NCBI RefSeq assembly: GCF_905171775.1
Contig: NC_053496.1
Location: forward strand, 185,603,759-185,667,758
Length of the DNA stretch: 64,000 nt
Direction: 5' to 3'
Source: Rana temporaria
Lineage: Eukaryota > Chordata > Amphibia > Anura > Ranidae
This document shows, piece by piece, positions 11,272-22,339 of this stretch. The stretch's first letter is position 1. Every line of letters starts with the position of its first letter. Under the pieces are notes generated by a model. The model saw only the letters and a program-made list of their open reading frames with translations. It made no database searches and had not been told where the DNA came from. The position numbers were made by a program, and so were the translations under genes.

Positions 11272-12441
11272 CTACTTAAAGACCCGCGTATTGTAAATGT
11301 ACGTCCTCTTTTTAAACATGGATATCTCAGTAACGGCAGCAGCTGCTGCCACAACTGAGATATCCATGTTTTCAGCGGGCGGCCGTGTAAACGATAACAT
11401 CGGTCTCCGCGGCGGATTCGCCGCGAGATCGCCGTTATCGGTGGCGGGAGAGGGGGCCCCCCCCCCTCCCGCCGCTTTTCCGCGCCTTCCGCCGCTTACC
11501 GGAGCCGTCGGTAGCGGCGGAGGAGATCCGATGCTGCCGCCTGGAGAGCGAGGACTTGAGTGAGGGCAAGGTGGGGCCCCCACCCGTCCTCATAGCTCTG
11601 CTGGGTGGAAGTGACGTCAAAACGTCAGTCCCGCCCAGCCTCTTAAAGAGACAATTTTTTTTTTGTCATTTTTTTAAATGACAAATTTTCCTTTTTTTTT
11701 TGCATTTAAGCCTAAATATGAGATCTGAGGTCTTTTTGACCCCAGATCTCATATTTAAGAGGACCTGTCATGCTTTTTTTCTATTACAAGGGATGTTAAC
11801 ATTCCTTGTAATAGGAATAAAAGTGATCATTTTTTTTTTTTTTTATATTTTAGTGTAAAAAATAATAAAATCAATAAAATGAAATAAGAAAACAAAAAAA
11901 AATTTTTTTTAAAGCGCCCCGTCCTGACGAGCTCGCGCGCAGAAGCGAACGCATACGCGAGTAGCGCCCGCATATGAAAACGGTGTTCAAATCACACAAG
12001 TGAGGTATCGCCGCGATCGTTAGAGCAATAATTATAGCCCTAGAGCTACTCTGTAGCTCAAAAAATGCAACTTAGATTTTTAAGGGTAAAAGTTTGACGC
12101 CATGCCACGAGCGGGCGCAATTTTAAAGCGTGACATGTTGGGTATCATTTTACTCGGCGTAACATTATCTTTCACAATATATAAAAAAATTGGGCCAAAT
12201 TTATTGTTGTCTTATTTTTTAATTCAAAAAAGTGAATTTTTTCCAAAAAAAAGTGCGCTTGTAAGACTGCTGCGCAAATACGGTGTGACAAAAAGTATTG
12301 CGATGACCGCCATTTTATTCTCTAGGGTGTTAGAAAAAAAAAATATATAATGTTTGGGGGTTTTAAGTAATTTTCTAGCAGAAAAAACTGTTTTAGTCTT
12401 GCAAACACCAAATCTGAAAAACACCTAAGGTCTTTAAGTGG
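11272..12441. mobile_element. piggyBac-like MITE (TTAA target)
   Basis: The ends CTACTTAAAGACC and GGTCTTTAAGTGG are inverted repeats with one mismatch. The flanks are TTAA at 11268-11271 and 12442-12445, and the host Tc1 sequence is continuous across the site. It is 1,170 bp, with GC-rich and poly-T blocks and no transposase. TTAA specificity points to the piggyBac superfamily; the assignment is by target site only. Confidence 0.75.
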
Positions 12442-12482
12442 TTAATTTCAATTAACAGCAAAGCAGCTGAAACTGATTAACA

Positions 12483-12957
12483 ACCCCCTCTGTATACACC
12501 CCTCCCCCTCTGTATACACCCCTCCCCCTCTGTATACACCCCTCCCTCTCTGTATACACCCCTCCCCCTCTGTACATACCCCCCCTCTGTATACACCCCT
12601 CCCCCTCTGTATATACCCCTCCCCCTCTGTATACACCCCTCCCTCTCTGTATACACCCCTCCCCCTCTGTACATACCCCCCCTCTGTATACACCCCTCCC
12701 CCTCTGTATATACCCCTCCCCCTCTGTATACACCCCTCCCCCTCTGTATACACCCCTCCCTCTCTGTATACACCCCTCCCCCTCTGTATACACCCCCCCT
12801 CTGTATACACCCCTCCCCCTCTGTATACACCCCTCCCTCTCTGTATACACCCCTCCCCCTCTGTATACACCCCCCCTCTGTATACACCCCTCCCCCTCTG
12901 TATATACCCCTCCCCCTCTGTATACACCCCTCCCCCTCTGTATACACCCCTTCCCCT
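12483..12957. repeat. 20-bp minisatellite (CCCCCTCTGTATACACCCCT)
   Basis: About 24 tandem copies of a 20-bp unit with 17-bp variants, expanded from a CCCCTCTG word of the host Tc1-like element. Open frames on the minus strand arise because the unit lacks stop codons, and are not genes. Confidence 0.95.
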
Positions 12958-13035
12958 CTGCTACTTAAGTGATTAGATTAATATCCCAAGGGTTCTGATT
13001 CAAAAGTGTTCCTTTAATTTTTTTGGAGTAGTGTA

Positions 13036-14283
13036 CATATGTTGGGAACGAAACGAACCGCACGTGTCTAATTAAAATTCTGACAAATTTTCCTTATTCG
13101 GAAATTCGGATGTATCCAGATTTCCGAAATAGAATGGTACCGAATTTAAACAAATCTGAAATAACTAAATTCGAATTTAAATCGTTTTCGAATACTTTTC
13201 AAATTCAAAAAATTTCGAATTCCAATAGTTTTCCAATTTCCAAAGAGATTAACATAGAATAGAAAATAAAGGAATAGAATAATGAATGAATGACTTGTAT
13301 AGCCCTACTCATGCGAACTGAATCGCCTCTGGGCGCTTTTTCCAGCCAGTATCTGCTTGGCTGGTGCGGTCATTTTTACCCCGTAGGATCATGACACGCT
13401 AGGGACACACAGTCATACACACATATATACATAGATAGAATTCTATTCCTTTATTTTCTTTGGAAATTGGAAACAAAATCGAATTCGAAAAAGATTAGAA
13501 TTTCGTCCGAACTCTAATTTCGTATTCGTTTAAATTCAGTACTATTCTAATTCGGATACATCCGAATTTCCGAGCAGGGCTGTGGAGTCGGTAGATAAAT
13601 GTTCCGACTCCGACTCCTCAGTTTTTTGTACTTCCGACTCCGACTCCTCTGTATTAATATGCGAATGTGTTTTATACATTCCATGAAGGAAAGAAAGGCA
13701 ACATACATGTCATTACCACAGGAGTTTTTATAGCCTTAGCTGAATGACAGCAGTTTTTCCAATGGTTTACAGCTTCAGTCTTGAACTATTGACCCTCCAT
13801 TCCCTTCACTTATACAAGTGTCTCTAGCCCTGAAAAAAACATATTTACTTAATCCCTTATCGGTGAGAGGCTAGGTTACCCATGGGCGCTGCGTTCCCTG
13901 TAACAGCAGAACACAACACTATGGAAAGTATAAGTATTGCCGCTCCTAATTGTGCGTTGCGTGCCATATAGTGAAGCATGCTTCTTCACGGTCACTTAAC
14001 GTGTTGGTTTTGCGGTTACGTGAGGCACTGCATGCATTGATCTTTATTCTTACAGTAGAGAAGTCATTAATTATAACTTTTTGTAAATTGGGACATTTAA
14101 ACTTGCCTTTTTAATTCCAATCTAAATTTAGTAGGAGTCGGAGTCGGTGCATTGTTTGCCGACTCTGACTCCAGGTACCCAAAATCTCCTCCGACTCCTC
14201 GACTCCGGCTCCACAGCTCTGTTTCCGAGTAACGAAAATTCATCCGAATGTTAATTCGGAAAGAAACGAACCGCACATGTCTA
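13036..14283. mobile_element. AT-rich fold-back hAT-like element beside gene A
   Basis: The right end reads GAACCGCACATGTCTA, the end type of the hAT-like elements at 3079 and 38307. The sequences 13100-13260 and 13430-13570 are inverted copies of each other (TTCGGATGTATCC and GGATACATCCGAA). A separate hAT MITE is nested at 13575-14221. The left boundary is unclear, and I could not match an 8-bp duplication to the right flank ACATACTA. The right end stops 5 bp before the gene A stop codon. Confidence 0.6.
13575..14221. mobile_element. hAT MITE of the GGAGTCGG type
   Basis: The ends CAGGGCTGTGGAGTCGG and its complement are flanked by a perfect 8-bp duplication TTTCCGAG (13567-13574 and 14222-14229). 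Repeated CCGACTCC words near both ends are typical of this vertebrate-wide hAT family. Confidence 0.9.
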
Positions 14284-14288
14284 ACATA

Positions 14289-15343
14289 CTACACCCCCGT
14301 GTGGGATCTCTGATGTGTAGCAAGTTTTGCTTTCTGTGTATAACATTTCCCGCAATCAGGGCAGGAATACGGCTTCGCACCCGTGTGAGACGTCTGATGT
14401 CTGGAGACACTGAACCTCTCTGAAAAACGTTTCCCGCACACAGGGCAGGGATACGGCTTCTCCGCAGTGTGAGATTTTTGATGTTTAACAAGGTCTGATA
14501 TATCCGAACAACATTTTCCGCACTCAAGGCAGGAATACCGCTTCTCCCCCGTGTGAGATCTCTGGTGAATAACAAGGTTTGCTTTCTGTGCATAACATCT
14601 TCCGCACTCGGGGCAGGAATGCGGCTTCTCGCCTGTGTGAGATTTCTGGTGTCTGGAAAGAGTGGAATGCTCTGAAAAACATTTCCCGCACTCAGGGCAG
14701 GAATACAGCTTCACCCCCGTGTGAGATCGGTGGTGTTTAACAAGATCTGATTTGTTTGAACAACATTTCCCGCACTCAGAGCAAGAATACGGCTTTTCCC
14801 CCGTGTGAGATCTTTGATGTCTAACGAGGTCTGATTTCTGTATATAACATTTCCCGCACTCAGAGCAGGAATGCGGCCTCTCACCCGTGTGAGTTTTCTG
14901 ATGTATGTAAAGATGGAACTTCTGTAAAAAACATTTCCCGCACTCAGGGCAGGAGTGCGGTTTCTTGCCCGTGTGTAAATTCTTATGTCTGGAAAGACTG
15001 GACTTATTTGAAAATGTTTTCCCACACTCAGGACAGGAATAAAGCTTTCCACCCGTGTGAGAACTCAGTTCATGTTCAGTAAGACTTAATTCAGAGTTAA
15101 AATTTTCCTCACATTCAGAACAGGAATATGTCTGCTCCCCCTGAATCCTGGCCCCGCCCCTCGCAGTACGAGGTTGCTCAGAGTCAGAGGGATTCCACGG
15201 TCTATCCACACTGTGAAGTCCTCCATCCATAGTGGAGCTCATTATCTTTTCTCCTCCACAATCTCCTGTGATGTCCTCATCTTCCATTCTACAACCTGGA
15301 GATAAAGTGAGACGATCCTTTGAGGGTTTCTCCATGGCGTGTC
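14289..15343 (-). CDS. Gene A terminal exon: ten C2H2 fingers
   Basis: The acceptor TTTTTCCAG precedes GACACGCC and then the family start MEKPSKDRLTLSPG. After a roughly 65-residue acidic spacer come ten C-X2-C-X12-H-X3/4-H fingers joined by TGEKPYS-type linkers. Finger 1 has X4 between its histidines. Predicted contact residues (-1, 3, 6) by finger are SSE, NSR, QHI, QDR, NDK, ETR, QNI, DDK, ESR, QKT. The frame ends HTGV plus TAG right at the edge of a transposon, so 3' fingers have probably been lost. Confidence 0.85.
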
Positions 15344-17480
15344 CTGGAAAAATAGAAAAACAGCATCAATAGATATGAGAGGGTTAGTTCACTTCCATCA
15401 AGATTCCATCTGGATCAGGTAGATATGAGTGAGGAGATGTTTGGTCCTTCGAGTGTTTCTTCATGGCGTGCCCTTGAAAAATATAAAAATGAAACCTTTA
15501 TCTATGCGTACAACCTGGCCGACAAGGAGGGGAGGGGGACAAGTGCGCTCCCTCGAACCATAGCAGACCACATGCCCTCAACATGGGCAGGTTACCTCGC
15601 CAAGGGAGAGCCCCCTGGCAAAGGAGCATGTCCCTATGCTGATGGGGAGCCTCCCCCCCACAACCCTGGCCTGGTTGTTGTGTGGGGGGGGGGGTCAGCA
15701 GGCTGAGGGCTTATTGGAATCTGGAAGCCTACTTTAACAATAGGTGGGACATCCTGATACTGGCCCCTCCCACGTGAATGATTATGTAAATGGGAGTCTC
15801 CAAGATAACGGCATTAATTTATTTATTTTTCGAACATCATGGGACACAGAGCTGTTAATTACTTAGTGGGTTATATGTCACCATCAGGTGATTGGACACT
15901 GGCACACCCTAATTACAAGAGAAGAAGCTCTGGTGAGGACCCCTGTGGTGGTTAAGGAGCTACAAAACTGGATCCATCCAAGAGGGTCAGAAAAAATGCC
16001 AAAGTGGATGGTACCCGGACCTCGTGGAAGAGCGAGGCTTTGCCTGCATGGTCTCTCTTGTAGGACTGGACTCTGGGATACAGCACGTATTAAAAAATGC
16101 CCAAAGGTTTCTGGCAGAGTGCCTTACAGGTCCAGGGAAGAGGCCTCCTTTAAGTAGGAACCCAGAGCCCTGAAGGTTGACACAACACAACCCGCTGTGA
16201 TGGGTGAAGGTTGAATCTGTCTGGTCTTCACCAGTATCCTGCGGCAGGGATAAGGTAAGTGAAGACAACCCTGAGAAATTCCTGGGGTTTTCTTCTGTGA
16301 GTAGTTGCATGTCTTACCTTTCTAGTGACATTGACCAAATATGGCAATTTCCAAATATGGTCAATGATGTCACCTGGGAGACCCCACCCTTTTATTTATA
16401 GTAGCTGCTCGAGCTCTCAGCTCATGTTGGTGGTATTTCTGTATTTCAGTGAGAGGGCCAATCAGTATGTAGCAACAGAGCAGAGATAAGAGAAGAATAT
16501 ATTATGGGTCACCTGTGCTGATCTCTGTAGGAGTGTCCTCCTCTATGAATGTCCTCGTCATTCCAGCCTCCTCCGTATATTGCTGATCATCCCTCACATA
16601 CGTCTCTTCTACGTCACACTCAGTTTTCATGATCATCAGATCTTCAACCTAAACCAACAAAATGGCAGAAAATAACATCTGTAACATAGAAGTATTTATG
16701 ATGTGAGATCACATAGAAAATATCATCTTGTAGAGTCCACACATCATCTCCACATGTCAGAGTGTTCAATCACTTTATGTTCCCGACCCTCAACTCCACC
16801 TACCTGATGATGGTGGGGGATGGTGTGACCTTCCTGTGTGCAATCCCGGGAATACAGAGGACGGGGACATCTCTCTGGTGGGTTTATGTAGCTGGATGAC
16901 TCCTCCATGGTGTTTTGGAACAGATCTTTGTGTGTTTTTGGAATCTCTGACTCCTCCATCACCCCATCCTCATCATCCTCCTCTTTTATCTCCACTTTAA
17001 CCTCAACTTTAGAATGTCTCAGGTTTCCACACTGAATAGATAATAAAAATGACATCAATGGTAACAATGCAGATAATGTACAGATCCTAATGTTACTATC
17101 AGTGATTGTTCCGCATCTACCTGATGATGGTGGGGGATGGTGTGACCTTCCTGTGTGGAATCCCAGAAAGACAGAGGACGGGGACATCTCTCTGGTGGGT
17201 TCCCATTACTGGATCCATCTGTAGGAAACACACACACTGACTGAATACATTGTTTCTATGTGTTTATCAGATGATGGGGGATCTAGGTGGAGCCTCCGTA
17301 CTGCTCTCTCCTTTACAATAAAGTCTCCTCTTACCCGGTGATGTGAGGGGCGGCTGATTCTCCATCATGACGTCCTTGTAGAGATCCTTGTGTCCTTCTA
17401 AATACTTCCCCTCCTCCATGGAACGAAATGGCCGGTATGGTTTCTTCAGATGTGTCACATTCCCACCAATGACCTTCGTA
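14289..17480 (-). CDS. Gene A: KRAB-like C2H2 zinc-finger gene, 5' model incomplete
   Basis: Coding exons by GT/AG and phase are: KRAB-like half-exon 17335 to about 17480; Pro/Arg exon 17121-17218; acidic exon 16804-17031 (76 codons, with EVKVEIKEEDDEDG); acidic exon 16513-16648; and finger exon 14289-15343. Junction codons fit (TCACCG-G/AT and ACA-G/GA). Exons matching the first and second coding exons of B-E are absent: only about 250 bp separate the KRAB half-exon from the 5' exon at 17728. The KRAB exon lacks the VPIRCQDVTVYFS half, reading THLKKPYRPFRSMEEGKYL instead, and its upstream frame has stop codons, so the true start is unknown. The protein would be a nuclear DNA-binding factor. 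Confidence 0.6.
15344..16512 (-). other. Gene A last intron
   Basis: An intron of about 1.17 kb with GT at 16511-16512 and AG at 15344-15345. Its first 100 bases next to the finger exon are conserved in all paralogs (TCAATAGATATGAGAGGGTT). The middle holds TE-like sequence related to 38530-38700. No gene is seen. Confidence 0.6.
16513..17218 (-). CDS. Gene A acidic and Pro/Arg exons
   Basis: The exon at 16513-16648 (136 nt) encodes VEDLMIMKTECDVEETYV and ends in split Gly. The exon at 16804-17031 is a phase-0 cassette with VEVKVEIKEEDDEDG, ending IPHHHQ. The exon at 17121-17218 encodes DGSSNGNPPERCPRPL and ends with the same IPHHHQ. I-K-E-E fits the psi-K-x-E SUMO-attachment consensus; modification is inferred. 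Confidence 0.75.
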
Positions 17481-17727
17481 CCTTATCAGTCTTTCCTAAC
17501 AGATAATAAAACTTATATGAAGTGCGAGGGATGGTGGGTTCATTTAGATGTAGATTTTGGATCTGTTTGTATGAACTTTGGTTAGGATGAAAATCTCTAT
17601 TCCACTCTTCTATATATGTGTGTATCATCATCTGGGGATAAAAGACATCACAGTGACTATGGAGGAAGAGGACGGACATAACGAGGGTTACTGGGTGTAT
17701 AAAGTGCAAAAAATAAGATCTTATTAC

Positions 17728-17923
17728 CTCCTCTTCTGCAACTTCCAGCAATGTCGCCTCTCTACTTCCTCCCGACTCACCTCTCACCCGCAAATTCCTG
17801 TCCTTATCTGACATCACTTCTTGTCTGTATTCCATAGAGACTTCCTGTCTTGGTAGAAGATGGTCACCTTGTGGAGCTCAGAGGAACTGCAGCCTAGAGT
17901 ACCATCTCATAGTGTGAACAGTG
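17728..17923 (-). promoter_or_regulatory. Gene A 5' exon and promoter-like block
   Basis: A GTAATAAG donor lies at 17720-17727. The exon contains the family open frame VRGESGGSREATLLEV, from a Met at 17835. Upstream are GGAAGT words and the conserved TTGTGGAGCTCAGAGGAACT block. A palindromic MITE is inserted a few bases further upstream. Confidence 0.5.
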
Positions 17924-18647
17924 GAGTAGATTCAGATAGAATTTACGCCGGTGTATCCATAGATACGCCGCGTAAATTCAAATCTGCGCCGGCATATCTA
18001 CTTTCTGTATTCAGAAAGCTAGATACGCCGACATTTGCCTAAGATACGACTGGCATAAGTCTCTTACGCCGTCGTATCTTAGGGTGCATTCTAACGCTGG
18101 CCGCTAGGGGCGCTTCCGTTGTTGTCGGGGTAGAATATGCTAATTACCCAGATACGCCGATTCACAAACGTACGTACGTCCGTCGCAATGTATTTACGTT
18201 GTTTACGTTAGGCTTTTTCGGCGTAAGGTTGTTCCTGCTATTAGGAGGCGCAGCCAATGCTAAGTATTGACATCGTTCCCGCTTCGAAATTAGAATTTTT
18301 TGCGTCGTTTGCGTAAGTCGTTCGCGAATAGGGCTGGACGTAATTTACGTTCACGTCGAAACCAATACGTCGTTGCACCGTACTTGAAAGCAATGCACAC
18401 TGGGATATGTACACGGACGGCGCATGCGTCAATCGAGTCAGGTCATCATACATTTACATAAAACACGCCCCCCCTTCCACATTTGAATTACGTGCGCTTA
18501 CGCCGGCCCCATTTACTCTACCCCGCCGCAACTTACGGAGCAAGTGCTTTGTGAATACTGCACTTGCTCCTGTAAGTTACGGCGGCGTAGCATAAATACG
18601 ATACGCTGCGCCGCCGTATCATTGCGCGCCCCTACCTGAATCTACAC
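17924..18647. mobile_element. GATACGCCG-type palindromic MITE upstream of gene A
   Basis: The ends GAGTAGATTCAG and CTGAATCTACAC are inverted repeats. The flanks CAGTG (17919-17923 and 18648-18652) suggest a 5-bp target duplication. The sequence is a diverged relative of 6787-7520. Confidence 0.75.
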
Positions 18648-19260
18648 CAGTGTTTCGTCAGATTAAGCGACCCATCAAAACTTGCAACGGAAGTGATGTC
18701 CCGTCACGGCCATCTTGGTACACCCCGCACTCAGCCGCAGTAAGCCTACGGTCTGAAGTCGCCAAGCGGACATCTTTTTACACTAGGGTTGCCACCTTTT
18801 CTTCAAGCCAAACCCGAACACTTTAACCACCTGGGACACCTTTTGGTGCCCCAAGTAGAGTAGTAATATGGTGTGCATAGCGTGCCGCAAGCGAATGGTG
18901 GGCGTGGCCAGATTACGCTTCTTGACATCATCACCCTGCCCCACAGCGATGCCAAACCTGCCACCAGACGGGCGTTGCAGCTTTCCAATGGCAACAGATT
19001 TGCGTGTTACTATCTTAGTTACTTGGGGAGCCACAGTCTGGCCTGAATAATGTGTCCGGGTTTCAGTCCACCTGAAACCCGGACACAGGATTCAAAACTC
19101 GAACTGTCCAGGTGAATCCCGTACAGGTGGCAACCATATTTTACATCCACCAAAATCTTGCATTTCACACTTATTTTTACCACAAAAATGAGCTTATATT
19201 GTCAAATACAGTATTTAGAAGTCTGTGACACTGTTTTGATGTTGAATTTTTATTCATTTG
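18648..19260. mobile_element. Partial TTTCGTCAGAT palindromic element
   Basis: It starts TTTCGTCAGATTAAGCGACC and holds GCCATCTTGGTACACCCCGC and TTTTGATGTTGAATTTT, all shared with the larger palindromic element at 60687-61767. It is interrupted by a 355-bp hAT element and lacks the second half. Confidence 0.65.
18784..19138. mobile_element. 355-bp hAT-like element
   Basis: The ends TAGGGTTGCCACCT and AGGTGGCAACCATA are inverted repeats. The flanks TTTTACAC and TTTTACAT are an 8-bp duplication with one mismatch. It is non-coding. Confidence 0.8.
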
Positions 19261-19610
19261 AGCAGAAAAACATGCGACAAAACATGCGGATGCACGAATA
19301 ATGCCCAACGATCTGCAGTACGTTATGTCACCCCAGCTGCTTGTAATGTTCTCTATTTTCTATCCCTTTCTGTGATTGTCATTTCCCCTTCCTCTCGGTT
19401 AGTTTTCTGTATCCTCCTTTACAAGTCCGCACATGGGGGCCAGGAAAAGCCAACATTCCTTTTTGACCATCTTAAACACTTCTGTATCAAATCCACCCCA
19501 TCTTATTGTATTGCCTTATTGTGTTCTGCATGCAATAAAGACAATTGTGGATGCCCAAGTGTTTGGGGAGTTCAGTCATCTGACAAAGACCGTCCGCGGT
19601 GATTGTCTCT
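19261..19610. other. Unassigned gene-free stretch
   Basis: Contains short incidental open frames and TTTCCCCTTCCTCTC-like unique sequence with no recognised repeat ends or domain. Confidence 0.35.
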
Positions 19611-21604
19611 GCAGGTTAGGCATGGAGATCTCATGAAGGGATAGTGAGATTTTTACTGTATAACAAGTTCTGTGGAGAACATTTCCTTTCCCTTTAGGAT
19701 AGCAAAATGGCTTCTCCTGTGTGAGATTTTGGATGTCTTCAGGATAGGAATACGGCTTCTCTCGTGAGATTTTTGATGTCTTCAAAATAGGAATACGGCT
19801 TCTCCCGTGTGAAATATTTGATGTCTTCTTCAGGATAGGAATACGGCTTCTCCCGTGTGAGATTTTTGATGTCTTTAGGATAGGAATACGGCTTCTCCCG
19901 TGTGAGATTTTTGATGTCTTTAGGATAGGAATACGGCTTCTCCCGTGTCAGATTTTTGATATCTTCAGAATAGGAATACGGCTTCTCCTGTGTGAGATTT
20001 TTGATGTCTTTAGGATAGGAATACGGCTTCTCCCGTGTGGGTTTTTTTATGTCTTCAGGATGGGAATACGGCTTCTCCCTGTGAGATTTTTGATGTCTTC
20101 AGGATAGGAATACGGCTTCTCTCGTGTGAGATTTTTGATGTCTTCTTCAGGATAGGAATACGGCTTCTCCCGTGTGAGATTTTTAATGTCTTCAGGATAG
20201 GAATACGGCTTCTCCCCGTGTGAGATTGTTTATGTCTTCTTCAGGATAGGAAAATGGCTTCTCCGTGTGAGATTTTTAATGTCTTCAGGATAGGAATACG
20301 GCTTCTCCCGTGTGAGATTTTTGATGTCTTCAGAATAGGAATACGGCTTCACCCGTGTAAGATTTTTTATGTCTTCTTCAGGATGGGAATACGGCTTCTC
20401 CCGTGTGAGATTTTTGATGTCTTCAGAATAGGAATACGGCTTCACCCGTGTAAGATTTTTTATGTCTTCTTCAGGATAGGAATACGGCTTCTCCCGTGTA
20501 AGATTTTTTATGTCTTCTTCAGGATGGGAATACGGCTTCTCCCGTGTCAGATTTTTGATATCTTCAGAATAGGAATACGGCTTCTCCTGTGTGAGATTTT
20601 TGATGTCTTTAGGATAGGAATACGGCTTCTCCCGTGTGGGTTTTTTTATGTCTTCAGGATAGGAATACGGCTTTTCCCGTGTGAAATTTTTGATGTCTTC
20701 AGGATAGGAATACGGCTTCTCCCATGTGAGATTTTTGATGTCTTCTTCAGGATAGGAATACGGCTTCTCCCGTGTGAGATTTTTGCTGTCTTCAGGATAG
20801 GAATACGGCTTCCCCCTGTGAGATTTTTAATGTCTTCGGGATAGGAATACAGCTTCACCCGTGTGAGATTTTGTATGTCTTCAGGATAGGAATACGGCTT
20901 CTCCCGTGTGAGATTTTTGATGTCTTTAGGATAGGAATACGGCCTCTCCCGTGTGAGATTTTTGATGTCTTCAGGATAGGAATACGGCTTCTCCCGTGTG
21001 AGATTTTTGATGTCTTCTTCAGGATAGGAATACGGCTTCTCCCGTGTGAGAATTTTGATGTCTTCTTCAGGATAGGAATACAGCTTCTCCCGTGTGAGAT
21101 TTTGTATGTCTTCAGGATAGGAATACGGCTTCACCCGTGTGAGATTTTGTATGTCTTCAGAATAGGAATACGGAATCTCCCGTGTGAGATTTTTGATGTC
21201 TTCAGAAAAGGAATACGGCTTCTCCCGTGTGAGATTTTTGATGTCTTCAGGATAGGAATACGGCTTCTCCCTGTGAGATTTTTAATGCCTTTGGGATAGG
21301 AATACGGCTTCTCTCGTGTGAGATTTTTGATGTCTTCTTCAGGATAGGAATACGGCTTCTCCCGTGTGAGATTTTGTATGTCTTTAGGATAGGAATACGG
21401 CTTCACCCGTGTGAGATTTTTTATGTCTCCAGGATAGGAATAAGGCTTCTCCCTGTGAGATTTTTAATGCCTTCGGGATAGGAATACGGCTTCTCCCGTG
21501 TGAGATTTTGATGTCTTCAGGATAGGAATACAGCTTCGTCCCTGTGTGAGATTTTTGATGTATAACATTTTCTGTGGAGAACATTTTCTGCACTCGGAAT
21601 AAGA
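19611..21604 (-). pseudogene. Zinc-finger region collapsed into a 45-bp minisatellite
   Basis: Roughly 40 tandem copies of a 45-bp unit (48-bp variants with an extra TCT) read on the minus strand as KPYSYPEDIKNLTRE. The unit equals the end of one C2H2 finger plus the linker and the start of the next: HQKSHTGEKPYSC-type DNA with about 39 bp of knuckle and helix deleted and Cys turned to Tyr. Single degenerate fingers remain at both edges (near 19630-19720 and 21540-21600). No complete C2H2 finger can form. It lies 3' of gene B's array and may be its former extension, later separated by an LTR and a Tc1-like insertion. Confidence 0.75.
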
Positions 21605-21608
21605 ATAC

Positions 21609-22207
21609 TGTCATGGACATGCAATAATGTCTAGCAGCTTACCTTCTCCTCCATGTGTCAATTAGAGGCCTGACTCTCTTTCTGGCTGCCTTTTATCATC
21701 TCCTCCCTGTATGGCTCCACCCCAGAAAGTCTATATTAACTGTTGCACTGCAGGTCTGCTTTACTGTTCAACTTTGTTCATTAGCTTGTGTTCCTGTCTG
21801 CCATGTGCTACGTTTACCTTTCTGTGTACTGATTTTGGCTTGTCTCTGACTACTCCTGTTTGCCTGTGACCCTGACCTTTGGCCTGTCCCTTGGTTACCC
21901 TTGTTTGCCTGTTGCCCCAACCTCGCTAACCCATCACCATCCCTTGTGTCCTCAGTGGCTGCTTCCCCTACCGAGTGTGACCTGGGGGACCCCAGGGGCT
22001 GCGACCTGGGTTTAGTTGCAGCGAAGGCCATGCTCACCACTAGAGGCTCTGGTGAACACCTGCTGGACCTTAGACTCCGCGCCCTGGGGAATCTTGGGTT
22101 CACGTTTCCTGTCCATCCGCAGCAGTCTGCTATTGGGTTCACTACCTTGCGGTGCACCCCTGTCTCCATCGGGGTGCATTTGTCACCTGGCCACAGGTGA
22201 CCCGACA
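21609..22207. mobile_element. Solo LTR, 599 bp (family 1)
   Basis: It begins TGTCATGG and ends CCCGACA, with a perfect 5-bp target duplication AATAC (21604-21608 and 22208-22212). It resembles the element at 41761-42409 in inverted orientation (the CTGGTGAACACC block). No internal retroelement genes are adjacent. Confidence 0.75.
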
Positions 22208-22339
22208 AATACGGCTTCTCCTCTGAGACTTTATTTTTTTTATGCAATCTTTATTTGGATTTAAACATGAAAAATAAAACAAAGAGCAGTATAAATCAAA
22301 GCATGTTTGCAATACGTGCAACAACAGACAACAGTTTGA

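Larger units (their letters stand above)
10000..13035 (-). mobile_element. Tc1-like transposon carrying a piggyBac-like MITE and a minisatellite
   Basis: The minus strand carries a Tc1-like transposase remnant. The 5' end of the element, on the right, ends GGAGTAGTGTA near 13035. Two insertions or expansions lie in its leader: a TTAA-flanked MITE at 11272-12441 and a 20-bp minisatellite at 12483-12957. The left boundary near 10000 is uncertain because I see no clear terminal repeat there. Confidence 0.75.

Noticed and set aside
12448..12947. Open frames of 130-160 aa (YTEGEGCIQRGRG repeats) on the minus strand
   Set aside because: Pure translation of the 20-bp minisatellite in three frames; no start or splice context.
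20254..20844. Plus-strand 196-codon frame (CEIFDVFRIGIRLLP repeats)
   Set aside because: Antisense shadow of the finger-derived 45-bp repeat.
21655..22264. Small genes within 21.6-22.3 kb
   Set aside because: They lie inside a solo LTR with a perfect target duplication and show no domain.
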